The notes: generated from the letters alone by a model not told the origin. A DNA stretch of 42,534 nucleotides from BM506 sp031581485 (GCA_031581485.1 JAVLBA010000016.1:1-42534); one strand, 5' to 3'. Shown: positions 8,701 through 17,330, numbered from the stretch's first letter. Made by a program: numbers and translations.

Positions 8701-9309
8701 GAAATAGCGGATGGATTCAACGGTGTCACCGAAAAAATCAAGGCGCAGGGGGGCGTCGATTCCTTCCTGACCGGCCAGGACAAAGGGGGGCGGGAAGATA
8801 TCGATAATGGAGCCGCGCACGGTGAACTCCCCACTGTTTTGCACCAGCGAGACATGTTCGTAGCCGCAGCTGCTCAGTTTGGCCACCAGCTTGTCCCGGT
8901 CCACTTCTTCCCCGCTCTCAATGAGCTCGGCCAGGGTGTCCAGAAGCGTCACCGGGGCAATTCTTCTCAGCAGGGCATCAGCGGCGATCACCGTTACCTG
9001 CCGGTCACCTGCCGCCATCTGGTAGAGGGTGGAGAGGCGGGCGGCCACGGTAGCCGGGTCCGGGCTCAGCGGGGTATAGGGGGGGATGTCGTAACTGGGG
9101 AAATTAAGGACAGGGGTCTTGGTGAAGATCTGGAGATCCCTCTCCATGGTGGCGGCCCTATCTTCATTGGGGGCGATAAGCAGAAGGGGCCGCTGGAGTT
9201 CGTTGAGGCAGCGGGCCGCAAAGAGGGCCAGAGCGGCAGGCCTGAGACCAGAGGCGTGGAGGATGCTGCCGGGTCCCCCTTTTTTTATATGATTGAGCAG
9301 TTTGTCCAT
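5797..9309 (-). CDS. mfd: Transcription-repair coupling factor Mfd
   Basis: 1170 residues, full length. The N-terminal UvrB-homology part includes NEDRAATMERDLQIFTKTPV and PSYDIPPYTPLSPDP. An RNA-polymerase-interacting domain follows at about residues 500-560 (GELVVHVTHGIGIYQGIV). The RecG-like SF2 translocase carries Walker A GDVGYGKTEVAIRAAF, the DEEH box IIDEEHRFGV and motif TLTATPIPRTLQLSLLGVRD. The C-terminal autoinhibitory domain starts after the GGGFKLAMSDLQIRGGGNIL segment. Mfd displaces RNA polymerase stalled at lesions and recruits UvrA. It is 178 bases downstream of bamA on the same strand. The long antisense open frames inside it are mirror effects. Confidence 0.97.
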   Translation of the reverse strand: MDKLLNHIKKGGPGSILHASGLRPAALALFAARCLNELQRPLLLIAPNEDRAATMERDLQIFTKTPVLNFPSYDIPPYTPLSPDPATVAARLSTLYQMAAGDRQVTVIAADALLRRIAPVTLLDTLAELIESGEEVDRDKLVAKLSSCGYEHVSLVQNSGEFTVRGSIIDIFPPPFVLAGQEGIDAPLRLDFFGDTVESIRYFDPISQRSLKEIPETVILPVSDILFPQQEEEQRQLVTTFAALADQEGWADDPSQKIKEYLSEKRSFPGIEFFLPLFYTKTDTVLDLLPRETLIIEIDSLSQQQSLQLVRERIVANFQEAKRTQQPALAPARLFVEEEELGHKLASFTRLQLHDFISPNQETIAISCGNHTLLKQDLDLRRQQEGLLMPLVDRIHALQEEGHQTIIACRSLRHLRNLHDILAQHGLDVQEQGLPFRPQEVGRDQVILLPEPLSQGFDLPLEKIHFFSETELFGEKQFGPRRRRKHPATGESVTFDQLAAGELVVHVTHGIGIYQGIVTMTHGGISNDFLHLEFKDNDKLYVPIDRINMVSKYKGLSDKKPKIDSLGGKAWARAKSKVKEAVWKVAQDLLKLYAKRQVAQGHLFSEPGELFQELTESFPYAETEGQLSAINSCLDDLTSPRTMDRLVCGDVGYGKTEVAIRAAFKVVEDGFQVAVLVPTTVLAEQHAESFRERFAGFPVRVASLNRFRSPKEQREIIKDLGNGRVDVLIATHPLLSKDVVFNRLGLLIIDEEHRFGVTHKEKLKKLRHNIDVLTLTATPIPRTLQLSLLGVRDLSVISSPPQHRRSVKTFVARHDDLVIKEAVIKEMQRGGQVFLVHNRVQSIHEMAMRLQKLVPEARVAVGHGQMPGKVLEEIMVDFVNHRIDVLVCTTIIESGLDIPNANTIIITRADRLGLAGIYQLRGRVGRSSKQAYAYLLVPSLDGLSKDAKQRLRALMDYNELGGGFKLAMSDLQIRGGGNILGESQSGNIAAVGYDLYLDLLQRTVEDLKRRGPEGDQFDQLPDFEPEINLQLSALIPPSYIPDGEQRYIAYRKISSITGREQLADLRDELMDRYGTIPSETENLLRIIELKMLMRPPCIIKLDQGPGSLAFSFLPETPVAPEQILLLVHNSKGTVRITPDNRLVVTTSTKSSDAIFKAAKKVLQQFQADDI

Positions 9310-9371
9310 AGGGCAGGGAAAAAAAGTGCTGGAAAAAAAAAGAAGGAGAAATATCTGTCCCCCTCAATAAA

Positions 9372-9426
9372 CCACGAAGCCCATCCAGGGACCCGGAGAA
9401 AAGCAGAAAAAGCTGCTGCTTCGTGG
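9372..9426 (-). terminator. Hairpin between bamA and mfd, possible terminator or processing site
   Basis: Nine-base arms CCACGAAGC / GCTTCGTGG enclose a 37-base loop that can itself pair (CAG..CTG). On the minus strand the stem is followed by TTTATT, so partial termination after bamA is possible. Confidence 0.35.
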
Positions 9427-9487
9427 CCTTCGATGAGCTGGGTGAAAAGAACAGGCTCATTTGCCGGTAAAGGGGTTATCGATGCCT

Positions 9488-12229
9488 TTAGAAGGAGCCG
9501 CCAATGGAGAAATCCCAGATAGAGGAATCCTCGTCATCCCGTGGGTCAAGGTTCTTGCCCCATTCCAGGCGCAGGGGACCCATGGGCGACAGCCAGCGGA
9601 AACCAAAGCCGGCGCCATGGCGCAGGGTGGAGGGGTCCCAGTTGTCGGCGAATTCTTCGTAGGAGGAGCGGTAGTAATACTCGTCGGGGTCGGCCTTGTA
9701 GGTCCTGTCCCACACCTGGCCGGCATCGTAGAAGATCACGCCGCTTAAGCCCGCATCCTCAAAGAGGGGGAAGGTGAATTCCAGGTTCATGTAGGCCATT
9801 TCCGTGCCGCCGATCCGTTCATCGGTAGCGGTGTCCACCGGGCTGATCTTGCCGTTTTCAAAGCCGCGCACCGTGGAGAGGCCGCCCAGATAGAAGCGCT
9901 CGTAGACCGGCAGCTTGCTGGGGTTCTCAGGAGTGCCATCGCCCGGATCATCCTCGTTGATGTAGCCGGCCGCCACCTTGGCGTGGAAGACCAGTTTCGA
10001 GAAGACCGGGAAATACCAGCTGGTGGAGGCCTCGGTCTTGGTGAATTCACTGTCACCGCCCAGAAAACTGCCCGCCTTCTTGGTAGAGATGGCATGGCGG
10101 GCCCCTGTGCTGGGCAGATAGCGGCGGTTCCGGGTGTCCCGGGCCACCCCAAAGGTGACAAAGCGGGAGGTCTCGATATATTGGGAGTCTATGATGATCT
10201 GCGCGGCATAATCACTCAGATCGCTGAGCTTTGAGTTATCCATGCCCACACTGGCATAGGCGTGCCATCTCCACCAGAGGGGATAGCCGAAGCGCAGGGC
10301 GCCGCCGGTGGAGTCCTTGGTATAGTCGTCATAATCATGCTCCCAGCTGTAGATGTCAAAGCCGACCAGGAGCTTGGAGTCGTTGAGGTGGGGTTCAGTG
10401 AACTTCAGGTTGTAGCGCGTGTTGGTGCCGCCGATATTGGCCTGCAGGCTGACTTGCTGGCCTCGGCCCATGAAGTTGTCCTGCTTCACCTCGGCCATGA
10501 ACATCAGATTGTCCACTGAGCTGTAGCCGGCGCCGATGGAGAAGGTGCCGGTGGCCTTTTCCTTCACATCCACCACCAGATTCATCTTGTTTTCTTCCTC
10601 CGTGGCCTCCGGGGTGATGCTGACATCTTCAAAGAAATCGAGGCGCTTTAAGCGGGCAGTAGAGGCCTTGATGGCGGAGGCGTCATAGATATCCTCCTCA
10701 TTAAGCGCCATTTCCCGACGGATCACCTTGTCTCGGGTGCGGTCATTGCCCTTGATGAGAATGCGGTTGACGTGGACCAGCTCCCCCTTGTCGATATGGA
10801 GAATGACATCGACCCGTTTGTTGGCCGCGTCTTTTTTTGTTTCCGGCGCAATATCGGCAAAGGCGTAGCCCTTGGAGGAATAGAATTCAGCCAGGGCCAG
10901 GGTGTCGTCACGCAAGACTTCTCTGGTGAAATAGCGTTCATCGCCCAGGTTGGTTCTGGCCAGGAGCTTCTCCTTGTCATCGAGAAGGTCGCCTTGTATA
11001 TCAAAGATGCCGACCTTGTACCGTTCACCCTCTTCAATATGAAAGGTGATGTAGAGCCACTCATCCTTCTTGGTGATAACAGGTTCGCCGATTTTGACAT
11101 CCACAAAGCCGTGATTCTGATAATAGGCGCCGATCCGGTTGGCGTCCTCCTTGGCGGAATCTCTTTTCAAAACGCCTGATTCGGTGAACCAGGAGAGCCA
11201 GCCCTTTTCAGAGGTGATCATGATATCAAGGAGTTCGGAATCGCTGAAGGTCTGGTTGCCGAGAAAGTTGATCTCCTTGATATAGACCTTCTTGCCCTCG
11301 ACAATATCGAACTCAATGGTGATGTAGTCATCCTTGGGATAGGTGAGTTTGGTGGTCACGCGGGTGTTATAATACCCCTTGGATTTATAGAGCGCCCGGA
11401 TCAGGTCTGCTGATTTATTGACCTGTTGAGGGCTGTAGATGGTGTTGGCGGTCACGGTCAACACCTCTTTGATGTCATCTTCGTTGATCTCCTTGGCACC
11501 CTTGATCTCCACCTTGGCGATGATCTCTTTTTCATCAACGATAAAGGTGACCTCTTTACCTTTGTCGCTGCCGCGCACATCCAGGGTAATGTCATCGAAA
11601 TAGCCCATCTTGAAGATGGCGCGGAGATCCTCCTGGAGTCGGGCAGGGTTATATTCATCCCCGGCCCTGTTTTGGATGTGACGGAGAATGGCACCACTGT
11701 CGATCCGGCTATTGCCCTTGATATTGATGGCGGCAATGCGCTGATGGCGCTCAGTGAAGGCGGTTATTTCTTGCGCCAGGGAGTGCATGGTTGCCGGCAG
11801 GGTGGACTCGGTGGCCTGGCCGAAGGTGAAAGGTTGCGACTTCTTCTCTAACAGATCAAAGAGGATGAGATCAATGGCAATGGTATCGCCGAGTTTGGTG
11901 GCGCTGCCGGTGACAATATAATCATACCCAAGGCCGGCGGCAAAGGCGCTGATCTTGGCATAGGAAGGGGGCCATATTCCCTGGTAATCAAGTCTTTCTG
12001 TCGCCTCAGGGCGTGGATAAAACTCCTGATCCTGGGCCTGGGCTGCCTCCTTGAGCACCTGATCCAGCTGCTGGTTGAAATTGTCGCCCTGCAGGCTCTT
12101 GGTCTTTAAAGGCAGAAAAAGGGTGTTTGGCTTGCCGGCAGCAGCCTGGGCCAGGGCCGGCAAAGACAGAAAGAAAAGGAGAAAAAGAAGAACGGCAAAC
12201 GACATGCACGGCAATTTACGGTGAGGCAT
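9488..12229 (-). CDS. bamA: Outer-membrane protein assembly factor BamA with extra N-terminal domain
   Basis: 913 residues from the ATG at 12229, chosen because AAGGAAGA lies upstream and a clean signal peptide follows (SFAVLLFLLFFLSLPALAQA). Residues about 25-160 form a domain absent from E. coli BamA (LGYDYIVTGSATKLGDTIAI, reminiscent of TolB-N/CsgG-type folds). Five POTRA units follow, starting near RIAAINIKGNSRID, IIAKVEIKGAKEIN, VYIKEINFLGNQTF, VGIFDIQGDLLDD and VNRILIKGNDRTRD. The C-terminal beta-barrel contains the family VRGF motif (LGGLSTVRGFENG) and ends in Phe, as outer-membrane barrels do. BamA inserts beta-barrel proteins into the outer membrane. No skp gene lies next to it, unlike many genomes. 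Confidence 0.95.
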   Translation of the reverse strand: MPHRKLPCMSFAVLLFLLFFLSLPALAQAAAGKPNTLFLPLKTKSLQGDNFNQQLDQVLKEAAQAQDQEFYPRPEATERLDYQGIWPPSYAKISAFAAGLGYDYIVTGSATKLGDTIAIDLILFDLLEKKSQPFTFGQATESTLPATMHSLAQEITAFTERHQRIAAINIKGNSRIDSGAILRHIQNRAGDEYNPARLQEDLRAIFKMGYFDDITLDVRGSDKGKEVTFIVDEKEIIAKVEIKGAKEINEDDIKEVLTVTANTIYSPQQVNKSADLIRALYKSKGYYNTRVTTKLTYPKDDYITIEFDIVEGKKVYIKEINFLGNQTFSDSELLDIMITSEKGWLSWFTESGVLKRDSAKEDANRIGAYYQNHGFVDVKIGEPVITKKDEWLYITFHIEEGERYKVGIFDIQGDLLDDKEKLLARTNLGDERYFTREVLRDDTLALAEFYSSKGYAFADIAPETKKDAANKRVDVILHIDKGELVHVNRILIKGNDRTRDKVIRREMALNEEDIYDASAIKASTARLKRLDFFEDVSITPEATEEENKMNLVVDVKEKATGTFSIGAGYSSVDNLMFMAEVKQDNFMGRGQQVSLQANIGGTNTRYNLKFTEPHLNDSKLLVGFDIYSWEHDYDDYTKDSTGGALRFGYPLWWRWHAYASVGMDNSKLSDLSDYAAQIIIDSQYIETSRFVTFGVARDTRNRRYLPSTGARHAISTKKAGSFLGGDSEFTKTEASTSWYFPVFSKLVFHAKVAAGYINEDDPGDGTPENPSKLPVYERFYLGGLSTVRGFENGKISPVDTATDERIGGTEMAYMNLEFTFPLFEDAGLSGVIFYDAGQVWDRTYKADPDEYYYRSSYEEFADNWDPSTLRHGAGFGFRWLSPMGPLRLEWGKNLDPRDDEDSSIWDFSIGGSF

Positions 12230-12365
12230 ATTGGGTATCTCTTCCTTGCTGTTGCTAGGTGATTGTATAATAGTATTAGGCAAATTAATTTGAAAAAATC
12301 AGCGTTGAGGGCGGCTCGTCTCTGTTGCGTTTTCTGGGGGCCGCCATGGAAAATAAGGAGGCCAG

Positions 12366-12414
12366 TGTAGCGACAATTGCTGGAAAAGTCATGGCAAAAG
12401 GAGGAGTCGCTACA
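12366..12414. repeat. Inverted repeat between lolD and bamA
   Basis: Perfect 9-base arms TGTAGCGAC / GTCGCTACA are separated by 31 bases, within the gap after lolD and before bamA. It could be a transcript hairpin or an operator. No T-run follows directly on the minus strand. Confidence 0.4.
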
Positions 12415-12457
12415 ATTTATTCCCTGGCCAGAAGGAGGTGGCCGGGACCTCTGATGT

Positions 12458-13150
12458 TCAGATCAGGTAGTCTGACAAGAGGCCCTGCTGCAGGAGCAGG
12501 CACCTGTCCATCCGGCCAGCCAGTTCGTGATTATGGGTGACCACCATGGTGGTGAGGTTAAGCTCCCTGTTCAAGGATTTCAAGAGGTCGAAAACCCTGC
12601 TGCCTGTTTCAGGGTCAAGATTGCCGGTGGGTTCATCCGCCAGCAGCAGTGCCGGTTTGCGGACCAGGGCCCGGGCCAGGGCGACTCTTTGCTGCTCGCC
12701 ACCGGAAAGCTCGTTTACCCGTTGATCTTCATGGCCGGCCAGCCCCACCTTGGCCAGCAGCTCTTTGCCGTAATCTTCCAGCTCCTGACGGTTGGCGCCG
12801 GCCATGAGCCCGGGCATGATGGTGTTTTCCAGGGCGTTAAACTCCGGCAGCAGGTGATGAAATTGAAAGACAAAGCCGATATTGCTGTTTCTGAACCGGG
12901 CCAGTTGGTTATCGTTTTTGCCGTCCAGGTGGATCCCGGCGCAGATCATGGTGCCGGAATCGGGCCTGGCCAGGCCACCCAGGATATGGAGCAGGGTGGT
13001 CTTGCCCGTGCCCGAGACACCGATAATGGCCACCATTTCGCCGGCATCAATGGTGATATTGACATCTTTGAGAATGTCCACCCGTTGGTCTCCGGAGTAG
13101 AAATGTTTGCTGAGATTTTCTGCTATAAAAAGAGGTTCTTTCTGGGCCAT
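12458..13150 (-). CDS. lolD: Lipoprotein-releasing ABC transporter ATPase LolD
   Basis: 230 residues from the ATG at 13150. The frame can be opened with a TTG to 13231, but that N-terminal addition has no family match. Walker A is GVSGTGKTT (residues 44-52), the signature is LSGGEQQRVALARAL, and Walker B is LLADEPTGNLD. The MacB/LolD-type stretch FVFQFHHLLPEFNALENTI is present. LolD powers release of lipoproteins from the inner membrane to LolA. The partner permease ends 77 bases upstream. An ABC exporter of the MacB/FtsE class is the alternative, but the neighbouring LolC-type permease and bamA favour LolD. Confidence 0.92.
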   Translation of the reverse strand: MAQKEPLFIAENLSKHFYSGDQRVDILKDVNITIDAGEMVAIIGVSGTGKTTLLHILGGLARPDSGTMICAGIHLDGKNDNQLARFRNSNIGFVFQFHHLLPEFNALENTIMPGLMAGANRQELEDYGKELLAKVGLAGHEDQRVNELSGGEQQRVALARALVRKPALLLADEPTGNLDPETGSRVFDLLKSLNRELNLTTMVVTHNHELAGRMDRCLLLQQGLLSDYLI

Positions 13151-13227
13151 AAGGGATCCATCTATTTTGCCGGGACAGGTTTTTTTGGGGCCATCTTCAA
13201 AATGCGCAGTAGCGGGAGGGGGGCGGC

Positions 13228-14457
13228 TCAATACCGCAGGGCCGCGGCCGGCTCCACCTTTGCCGCCTGCCAGGCTGGATAGATGGTGGCGGAGAGGGTA
13301 ATGAGCACGGCGGCAATGGCTATCAGGCTGACATCCATGGGGAGCACCTTGATGGGCAGGGTGGAGATGGGATAGACATCGCTGGGCAGCTCGATGAATT
13401 GATAGCGGCTCAGAAGCTGGCAGACCCCCAGCCCGCCCCCCAGGCCCAGCAGGGTGCCGCTGAGCCCGATAAAAAGGCCTTCATATATGAAGATGCGCAG
13501 GATCTGGTTGGCAGTGGCTCCCATGGCCTTGAGAATGGCGATGTCCTTGGTCTTTTCCGTGACTACCATGATCAGGGTGGAAATGATATTGAAGGCCGCC
13601 ACCAGGACAATGAGGGTGAGGATGATGAACATGGCGGTTTTTTCCAGTTTCAGGGCGGAAAAAAGGTTGTAGTTCATGGTCATCCAATCCTTGACCAGAA
13701 AGCTTTCCCCCAGGCTGCTTCTCAGCCCCGCCGCCACCTCGCCTGCCCGGTCAATATCTTGAATGGCCACTTCAATGCCGTGTACTTCCTGGGGGATATC
13801 AAAAAAATCCTGGGCCGTGGCCAGGTCGATATAGACCAGGGAGGAGTCATACTCATACATGCCCGTCTCAAAGATGCCGGTTATCTGGCATGATTTGAGG
13901 CGCGGAATGATGCCCATGGGAGAGAGGGGGCCGGAAGGGGAGAGCAGGCGCAGCCTGTCGCCCATATGGACCTGGAGCTGCTTGGCCAGCTGGACCCCGA
14001 TAATGATCCCCGGCGGCTCACCCGGTCCTGAGGGCCTGAGGCTGCCTAAGCCCTTGCCGTGGATAAGCTGGTCCGGCAGGGAGAGCACGGCGCCGGCACT
14101 GTCTGGATCAATGCCCCGCACCACACAACCGCTGCCGCCGCTGCCGGTGGTGATCATCGACTGGCCGTACACATAGGGAGTGGCACCGGTTACCTCGGGA
14201 TGGCTGGCCACGGTGGCAAGCACCGGGTCATAGTCCTTCATGCTGCCGCCAAATTTCTGCACCACGATATGGGAGTTGACCCCCAGGATCTTGTCGCGGA
14301 ATTCTTCACCAAAACCGGTCATCACCGCGATAACCACGATAAGGGCCATGACCCCCACCGCCACCCCTGCCACGGAAATCAGGGAAATCAGAGAAAGAAA
14401 TCCCTTTTTCTTGGTGGCCTTCAGGTAGCGCAGGCAGACAAAGAGTTCGAAATTCAT
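13228..14457 (-). CDS. lolC: Lipoprotein-releasing system permease LolC/LolE
   Basis: 409 residues with the LolC/E architecture. The first transmembrane segment is at about residues 22-48, after the family start FVCLRYLKATKKKGFLSLIS. A large periplasmic domain follows, then three membrane segments near 275-298, 316-342 and 375-397. The FtsX core is seen in EKTKDIAILKAMGATANQI. Only one permease gene is present, so the complex is probably a LolC-type homodimer with LolD. The ATG follows the lysS stop by nine bases, with AGGGGCGGA as ribosome site overlapping the lysS stop, which suggests co-transcription. Confidence 0.92.
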   Translation of the reverse strand: MNFELFVCLRYLKATKKKGFLSLISLISVAGVAVGVMALIVVIAVMTGFGEEFRDKILGVNSHIVVQKFGGSMKDYDPVLATVASHPEVTGATPYVYGQSMITTGSGGSGCVVRGIDPDSAGAVLSLPDQLIHGKGLGSLRPSGPGEPPGIIIGVQLAKQLQVHMGDRLRLLSPSGPLSPMGIIPRLKSCQITGIFETGMYEYDSSLVYIDLATAQDFFDIPQEVHGIEVAIQDIDRAGEVAAGLRSSLGESFLVKDWMTMNYNLFSALKLEKTAMFIILTLIVLVAAFNIISTLIMVVTEKTKDIAILKAMGATANQILRIFIYEGLFIGLSGTLLGLGGGLGVCQLLSRYQFIELPSDVYPISTLPIKVLPMDVSLIAIAAVLITLSATIYPAWQAAKVEPAAALRY

Positions 14458-14466
14458 GATCCGCCC

Positions 14467-15948
14467 CTATTTGCTCTCGGGCCGCAGGTGGGGAAAGAGG
14501 ATAACATCGCGGATGGAAGAGGCGTCTGTCAGCAGCATGGTAAGGCGGTCAATGCCGATACCTTCTCCGGCTGCCGGGGGCATTCCGTACTCCAGGGCCC
14601 TGACAAAATCGTAGTCCACCTCTGGGAAGATTTCCTCATCATCGCCCCGCTCTTCCACCTGTTTTTCCAGACGTCGTTTCTGGTCAATGGGGTCGTTGAG
14701 CTCGCTGAAGGCATTGGCGATCTCCCGGCCGGTGATAAAGAGCTCAAAGCGATCGGTGATTGTGGGGTCGGCTTCGTTACAACGGGCCAGGGGCGAAACC
14801 TCGGTGGGGTAGCCGGTGATAAAGGTGGGATTGATCAGCTTTTCTTCCACCAGCAGGTCAAAAAGTTCCATCTTGGCCTTGCCGGGCCCGGCCTTTTTTT
14901 CCAGTTCTACGCCTTTTTCTTTGGCCAGGGCCATGACCTTTTCCGGATCAGCCAGGATGTCCGGGCTGATGCCGCCCACTTCGTGTAAGGCCTCATCCAT
15001 GGTGTAGCGTTTCCACGGCGGCGTCAGATCCACGGGCAGTTCTTCAAATTGAATGGTCAGGGTGTTGTTTATCTTCTGGCAGATCGAGGAGATCATCTCC
15101 TCGGTGAGATCCATCAAGTCGAGATAGGTGGCATAGGCCTGATAGAATTCCAGCATGGTGAATTCCGGGTTATGCCGGGTGGAGAGACCCTCGTTTCTGA
15201 AATTTCGGTTGATCTCAAAGACCCGTTCAAAGCCGCCCACCAGCAGACGCTTGAGATAGAGCTCCGGGGCAACCCGCAGATAGAGGTCCATGTCCAGGGC
15301 GTTATGGTGGGTCAGGAAGGGTTTGGCCGTGGCACCTCCGGCAATGGGGTGCATCATGGGGGTCTCCACCTCCAGATAATTGCGCTCCTCGAGGAATTCA
15401 CGGATAAGCCGGATGATCTGCACCCGTTTGCGGAAGGTGTCGCGGACCTCCGGGTTGACGATGAGATCCACATAGCGTTGACGGTAGCGGATCTCCACAT
15501 CGGTGAGTCCGTGGAATTTCTCGGGCAGGGGCCGCAGGGATTTGGTGATGGGGGTAAAGGAATGCACCTGGATGGTGGGCTCTCCCTTCTTGGTCCGGAA
15601 GAGGGGACCGCTGCAGCCGAGGATGTCGCCGATATCCAGTTTTTTGAAGATCTCGAAGCGCTCTTCGCCCACCTCCTGTTTCTTGATGTAGACCTGGCCG
15701 CGACCAGATTCATCCTGCAGCTGCAGAAAGGCGGCCTTGCCGAAATCGCGCATGGCAATAATGCGCCCGGCAACGGTGAACATGCCAGTGGGAAGCAGGG
15801 AGTCCGGATCGTCATAGGCGGTCTGGGGCAGGGCCTGACGGAGGGAGTGGAGGGGCTTGAAGTCATTGATGTAGAGATTGACGCCAAGGGCCGCCATTTC
15901 AGTGGCCTTCTGGCGGCGCTGCAGGAGTGTCTGGTTTAGGTCTTCCAT
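14467..15948 (-). CDS. lysS: Lysyl-tRNA synthetase, class II
   Basis: 493 residues. The N-terminal OB-fold anticodon-binding domain (TVAGRIIAMRDFGKAAFLQL) precedes the class II core. Motif 2 is FEINRNFRNEGLSTRHNPEF and motif 3 is GIGIDRLTMLLTD; the C-terminus ends in the typical DVILFPHLRPE. It charges tRNA-Lys with lysine using ATP in the cytoplasm. No obvious ribosome site precedes the ATG. It lies between the MetE-like gene (74-base gap) and lolC (nine bases), so it is probably part of one transcript with the Lol genes. Length and motifs are normal. Confidence 0.97.
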   Translation of the reverse strand: MEDLNQTLLQRRQKATEMAALGVNLYINDFKPLHSLRQALPQTAYDDPDSLLPTGMFTVAGRIIAMRDFGKAAFLQLQDESGRGQVYIKKQEVGEERFEIFKKLDIGDILGCSGPLFRTKKGEPTIQVHSFTPITKSLRPLPEKFHGLTDVEIRYRQRYVDLIVNPEVRDTFRKRVQIIRLIREFLEERNYLEVETPMMHPIAGGATAKPFLTHHNALDMDLYLRVAPELYLKRLLVGGFERVFEINRNFRNEGLSTRHNPEFTMLEFYQAYATYLDLMDLTEEMISSICQKINNTLTIQFEELPVDLTPPWKRYTMDEALHEVGGISPDILADPEKVMALAKEKGVELEKKAGPGKAKMELFDLLVEEKLINPTFITGYPTEVSPLARCNEADPTITDRFELFITGREIANAFSELNDPIDQKRRLEKQVEERGDDEEIFPEVDYDFVRALEYGMPPAAGEGIGIDRLTMLLTDASSIRDVILFPHLRPESK

Positions 15949-16022
15949 AATATATATAAGCGAAGTTGAGTTCGTGGTGGGTGGGTCTCAGCGGCAAAGG
16001 CCGGGGCGTTTTTTAAGAACGA

Positions 16023-17096
16023 TCAGGAGAGATAGGTACGGCGCAGGGCGGCAGAAAGATCCCGGGTCATCTCCAGTACCTTGCGGGCGGCGGCAGGAGA
16101 GAGAGAGCCGGTGCCGCAGCTTGGGGTAATGAGGCTCTGGGCCAGGATCTGCGGATAATCCCATTCGGCGTTGCACAATTGCGCCACCTGTTTTTTCCAG
16201 AGCTCAGCAAGGCTGGCGCTGCTCTCTTTAAGGACATCTTCCTCTTTGGCAGTGGGGACAATACCCCAGGCAATGATACCCCCCCGCTTTAAAAAGGCGT
16301 GGATTTCGTTCTTGTAGGAAACAAAGCGATCAAAATAACCGTAGGCGTCAAAATTAATGATGTCGTAGTCCAGGGACAGCAGCAGGGGCCAGTCCGTGTT
16401 GGCGCAGACATGGACCCCTGCCAGGCCGCCGGCCTCCTGGATTGCCGTAATGATCTCGGTCTGGTCTTCGGCAAGGCTTTCCCTGGAGATGGAGATAAAG
16501 GCGGAAGAGCCGAGGCCGGCCAGGGCGGGCTCGTCCATGAAGAGGATGACATTATCATTGATTTTTTTCAGGAACCCCACCTGCCAGGCGGCCTTCATGG
16601 CCAGGCCCTTCTGGATGATCTCCCGCAGGGTGGGGTCATAATAGCTGGCCCGCTGCTCCTGGTCCGTTATCCCGGTGAGCAGGGTGAAGGGGCCGGTGAT
16701 CTGGCCCTTCACCGCCGCTGAAGGCCTTTTCTGCAGGCGCTCAGCCAGGCGGTAGAGACCCGCTGCCCGCTCCCTGCTGATCTGGAAACGGGAATCGGCC
16801 AGGCCGGCTGGATCTTCAAGGAGTGCCAGGTAATCCTCGAAAAAGGCCAGGCTTTCCTCGTCAAAATCAGCGGCCAGGGTGTTGAAATAGGTTTTGCCGC
16901 CGTCGCTGGTGAGGCCTGGAAAGCCCTCCAGAAACTGGACCAGCATGCCCTCCTGGGCCAGACCGGGGAGCTGGGGCCAGAGGGGGATTTCCGGGGTCAT
17001 CTCCAAGATCCAATCCAGGGCCTGGTCGTGACTGGCCAGGGGGATTGAGCCGATAAGGGTGGGCAGGCCGTTTGCAGTAAATGAAGTCTGGGTCAT
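16023..17096 (-). CDS. MetE C-terminal-domain-like protein (putative folate-independent methyltransferase)
   Basis: 357 residues with the TIM-barrel fold of the MetE C-terminal/UROD-like superfamily. A GSIP motif is at residues 16-19, MDEPAL near 187-192, a His-x-Cys pair at H229/C231 and a Cys in TPSCGTGSL at 327. His-x-Cys and the distant Cys correspond to zinc ligands that activate homocysteine in MetE. The N-terminal folate-binding half of MetE (about 750 residues in full) is absent, so the methyl donor is unlikely to be methyltetrahydrofolate. Short, core-MetE proteins are known that take methyl from a corrinoid protein. The exact substrate here is inferred. No ribosome site is clear before the ATG. 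Confidence 0.75.
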   Translation of the reverse strand: MTQTSFTANGLPTLIGSIPLASHDQALDWILEMTPEIPLWPQLPGLAQEGMLVQFLEGFPGLTSDGGKTYFNTLAADFDEESLAFFEDYLALLEDPAGLADSRFQISRERAAGLYRLAERLQKRPSAAVKGQITGPFTLLTGITDQEQRASYYDPTLREIIQKGLAMKAAWQVGFLKKINDNVILFMDEPALAGLGSSAFISISRESLAEDQTEIITAIQEAGGLAGVHVCANTDWPLLLSLDYDIINFDAYGYFDRFVSYKNEIHAFLKRGGIIAWGIVPTAKEEDVLKESSASLAELWKKQVAQLCNAEWDYPQILAQSLITPSCGTGSLSPAAARKVLEMTRDLSAALRRTYLS

Positions 17097-17330
17097 GGGG
17101 ATGAATGATTTTTCTTAAAAAAAAGGAAATGCGGCAAGAGGACCCTGGCTGGCAGGGTAGGGCATAAAAGATAAAGGGTAGTAGCTAGCAATTCTCCTGC
17201 GCTCTGTCAATAGATTAATGGATTCAGGGGCCCCTGTCCTGGCGGCTGAAATGGTCTGTTGTGCCGGCGAAAAGCAGGGAGGGTTCCGCTCTCCTGGCCA
17301 ATTATTTATGAGATGTTTTCACCCTCCACC

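Noticed and set aside
7915..9522. 535-codon plus-strand open frame opposite mfd
   Set aside because: It mirrors the coding frame of a clear Mfd, its product has repetitive G/Q/L composition and no domain; a codon-bias shadow.
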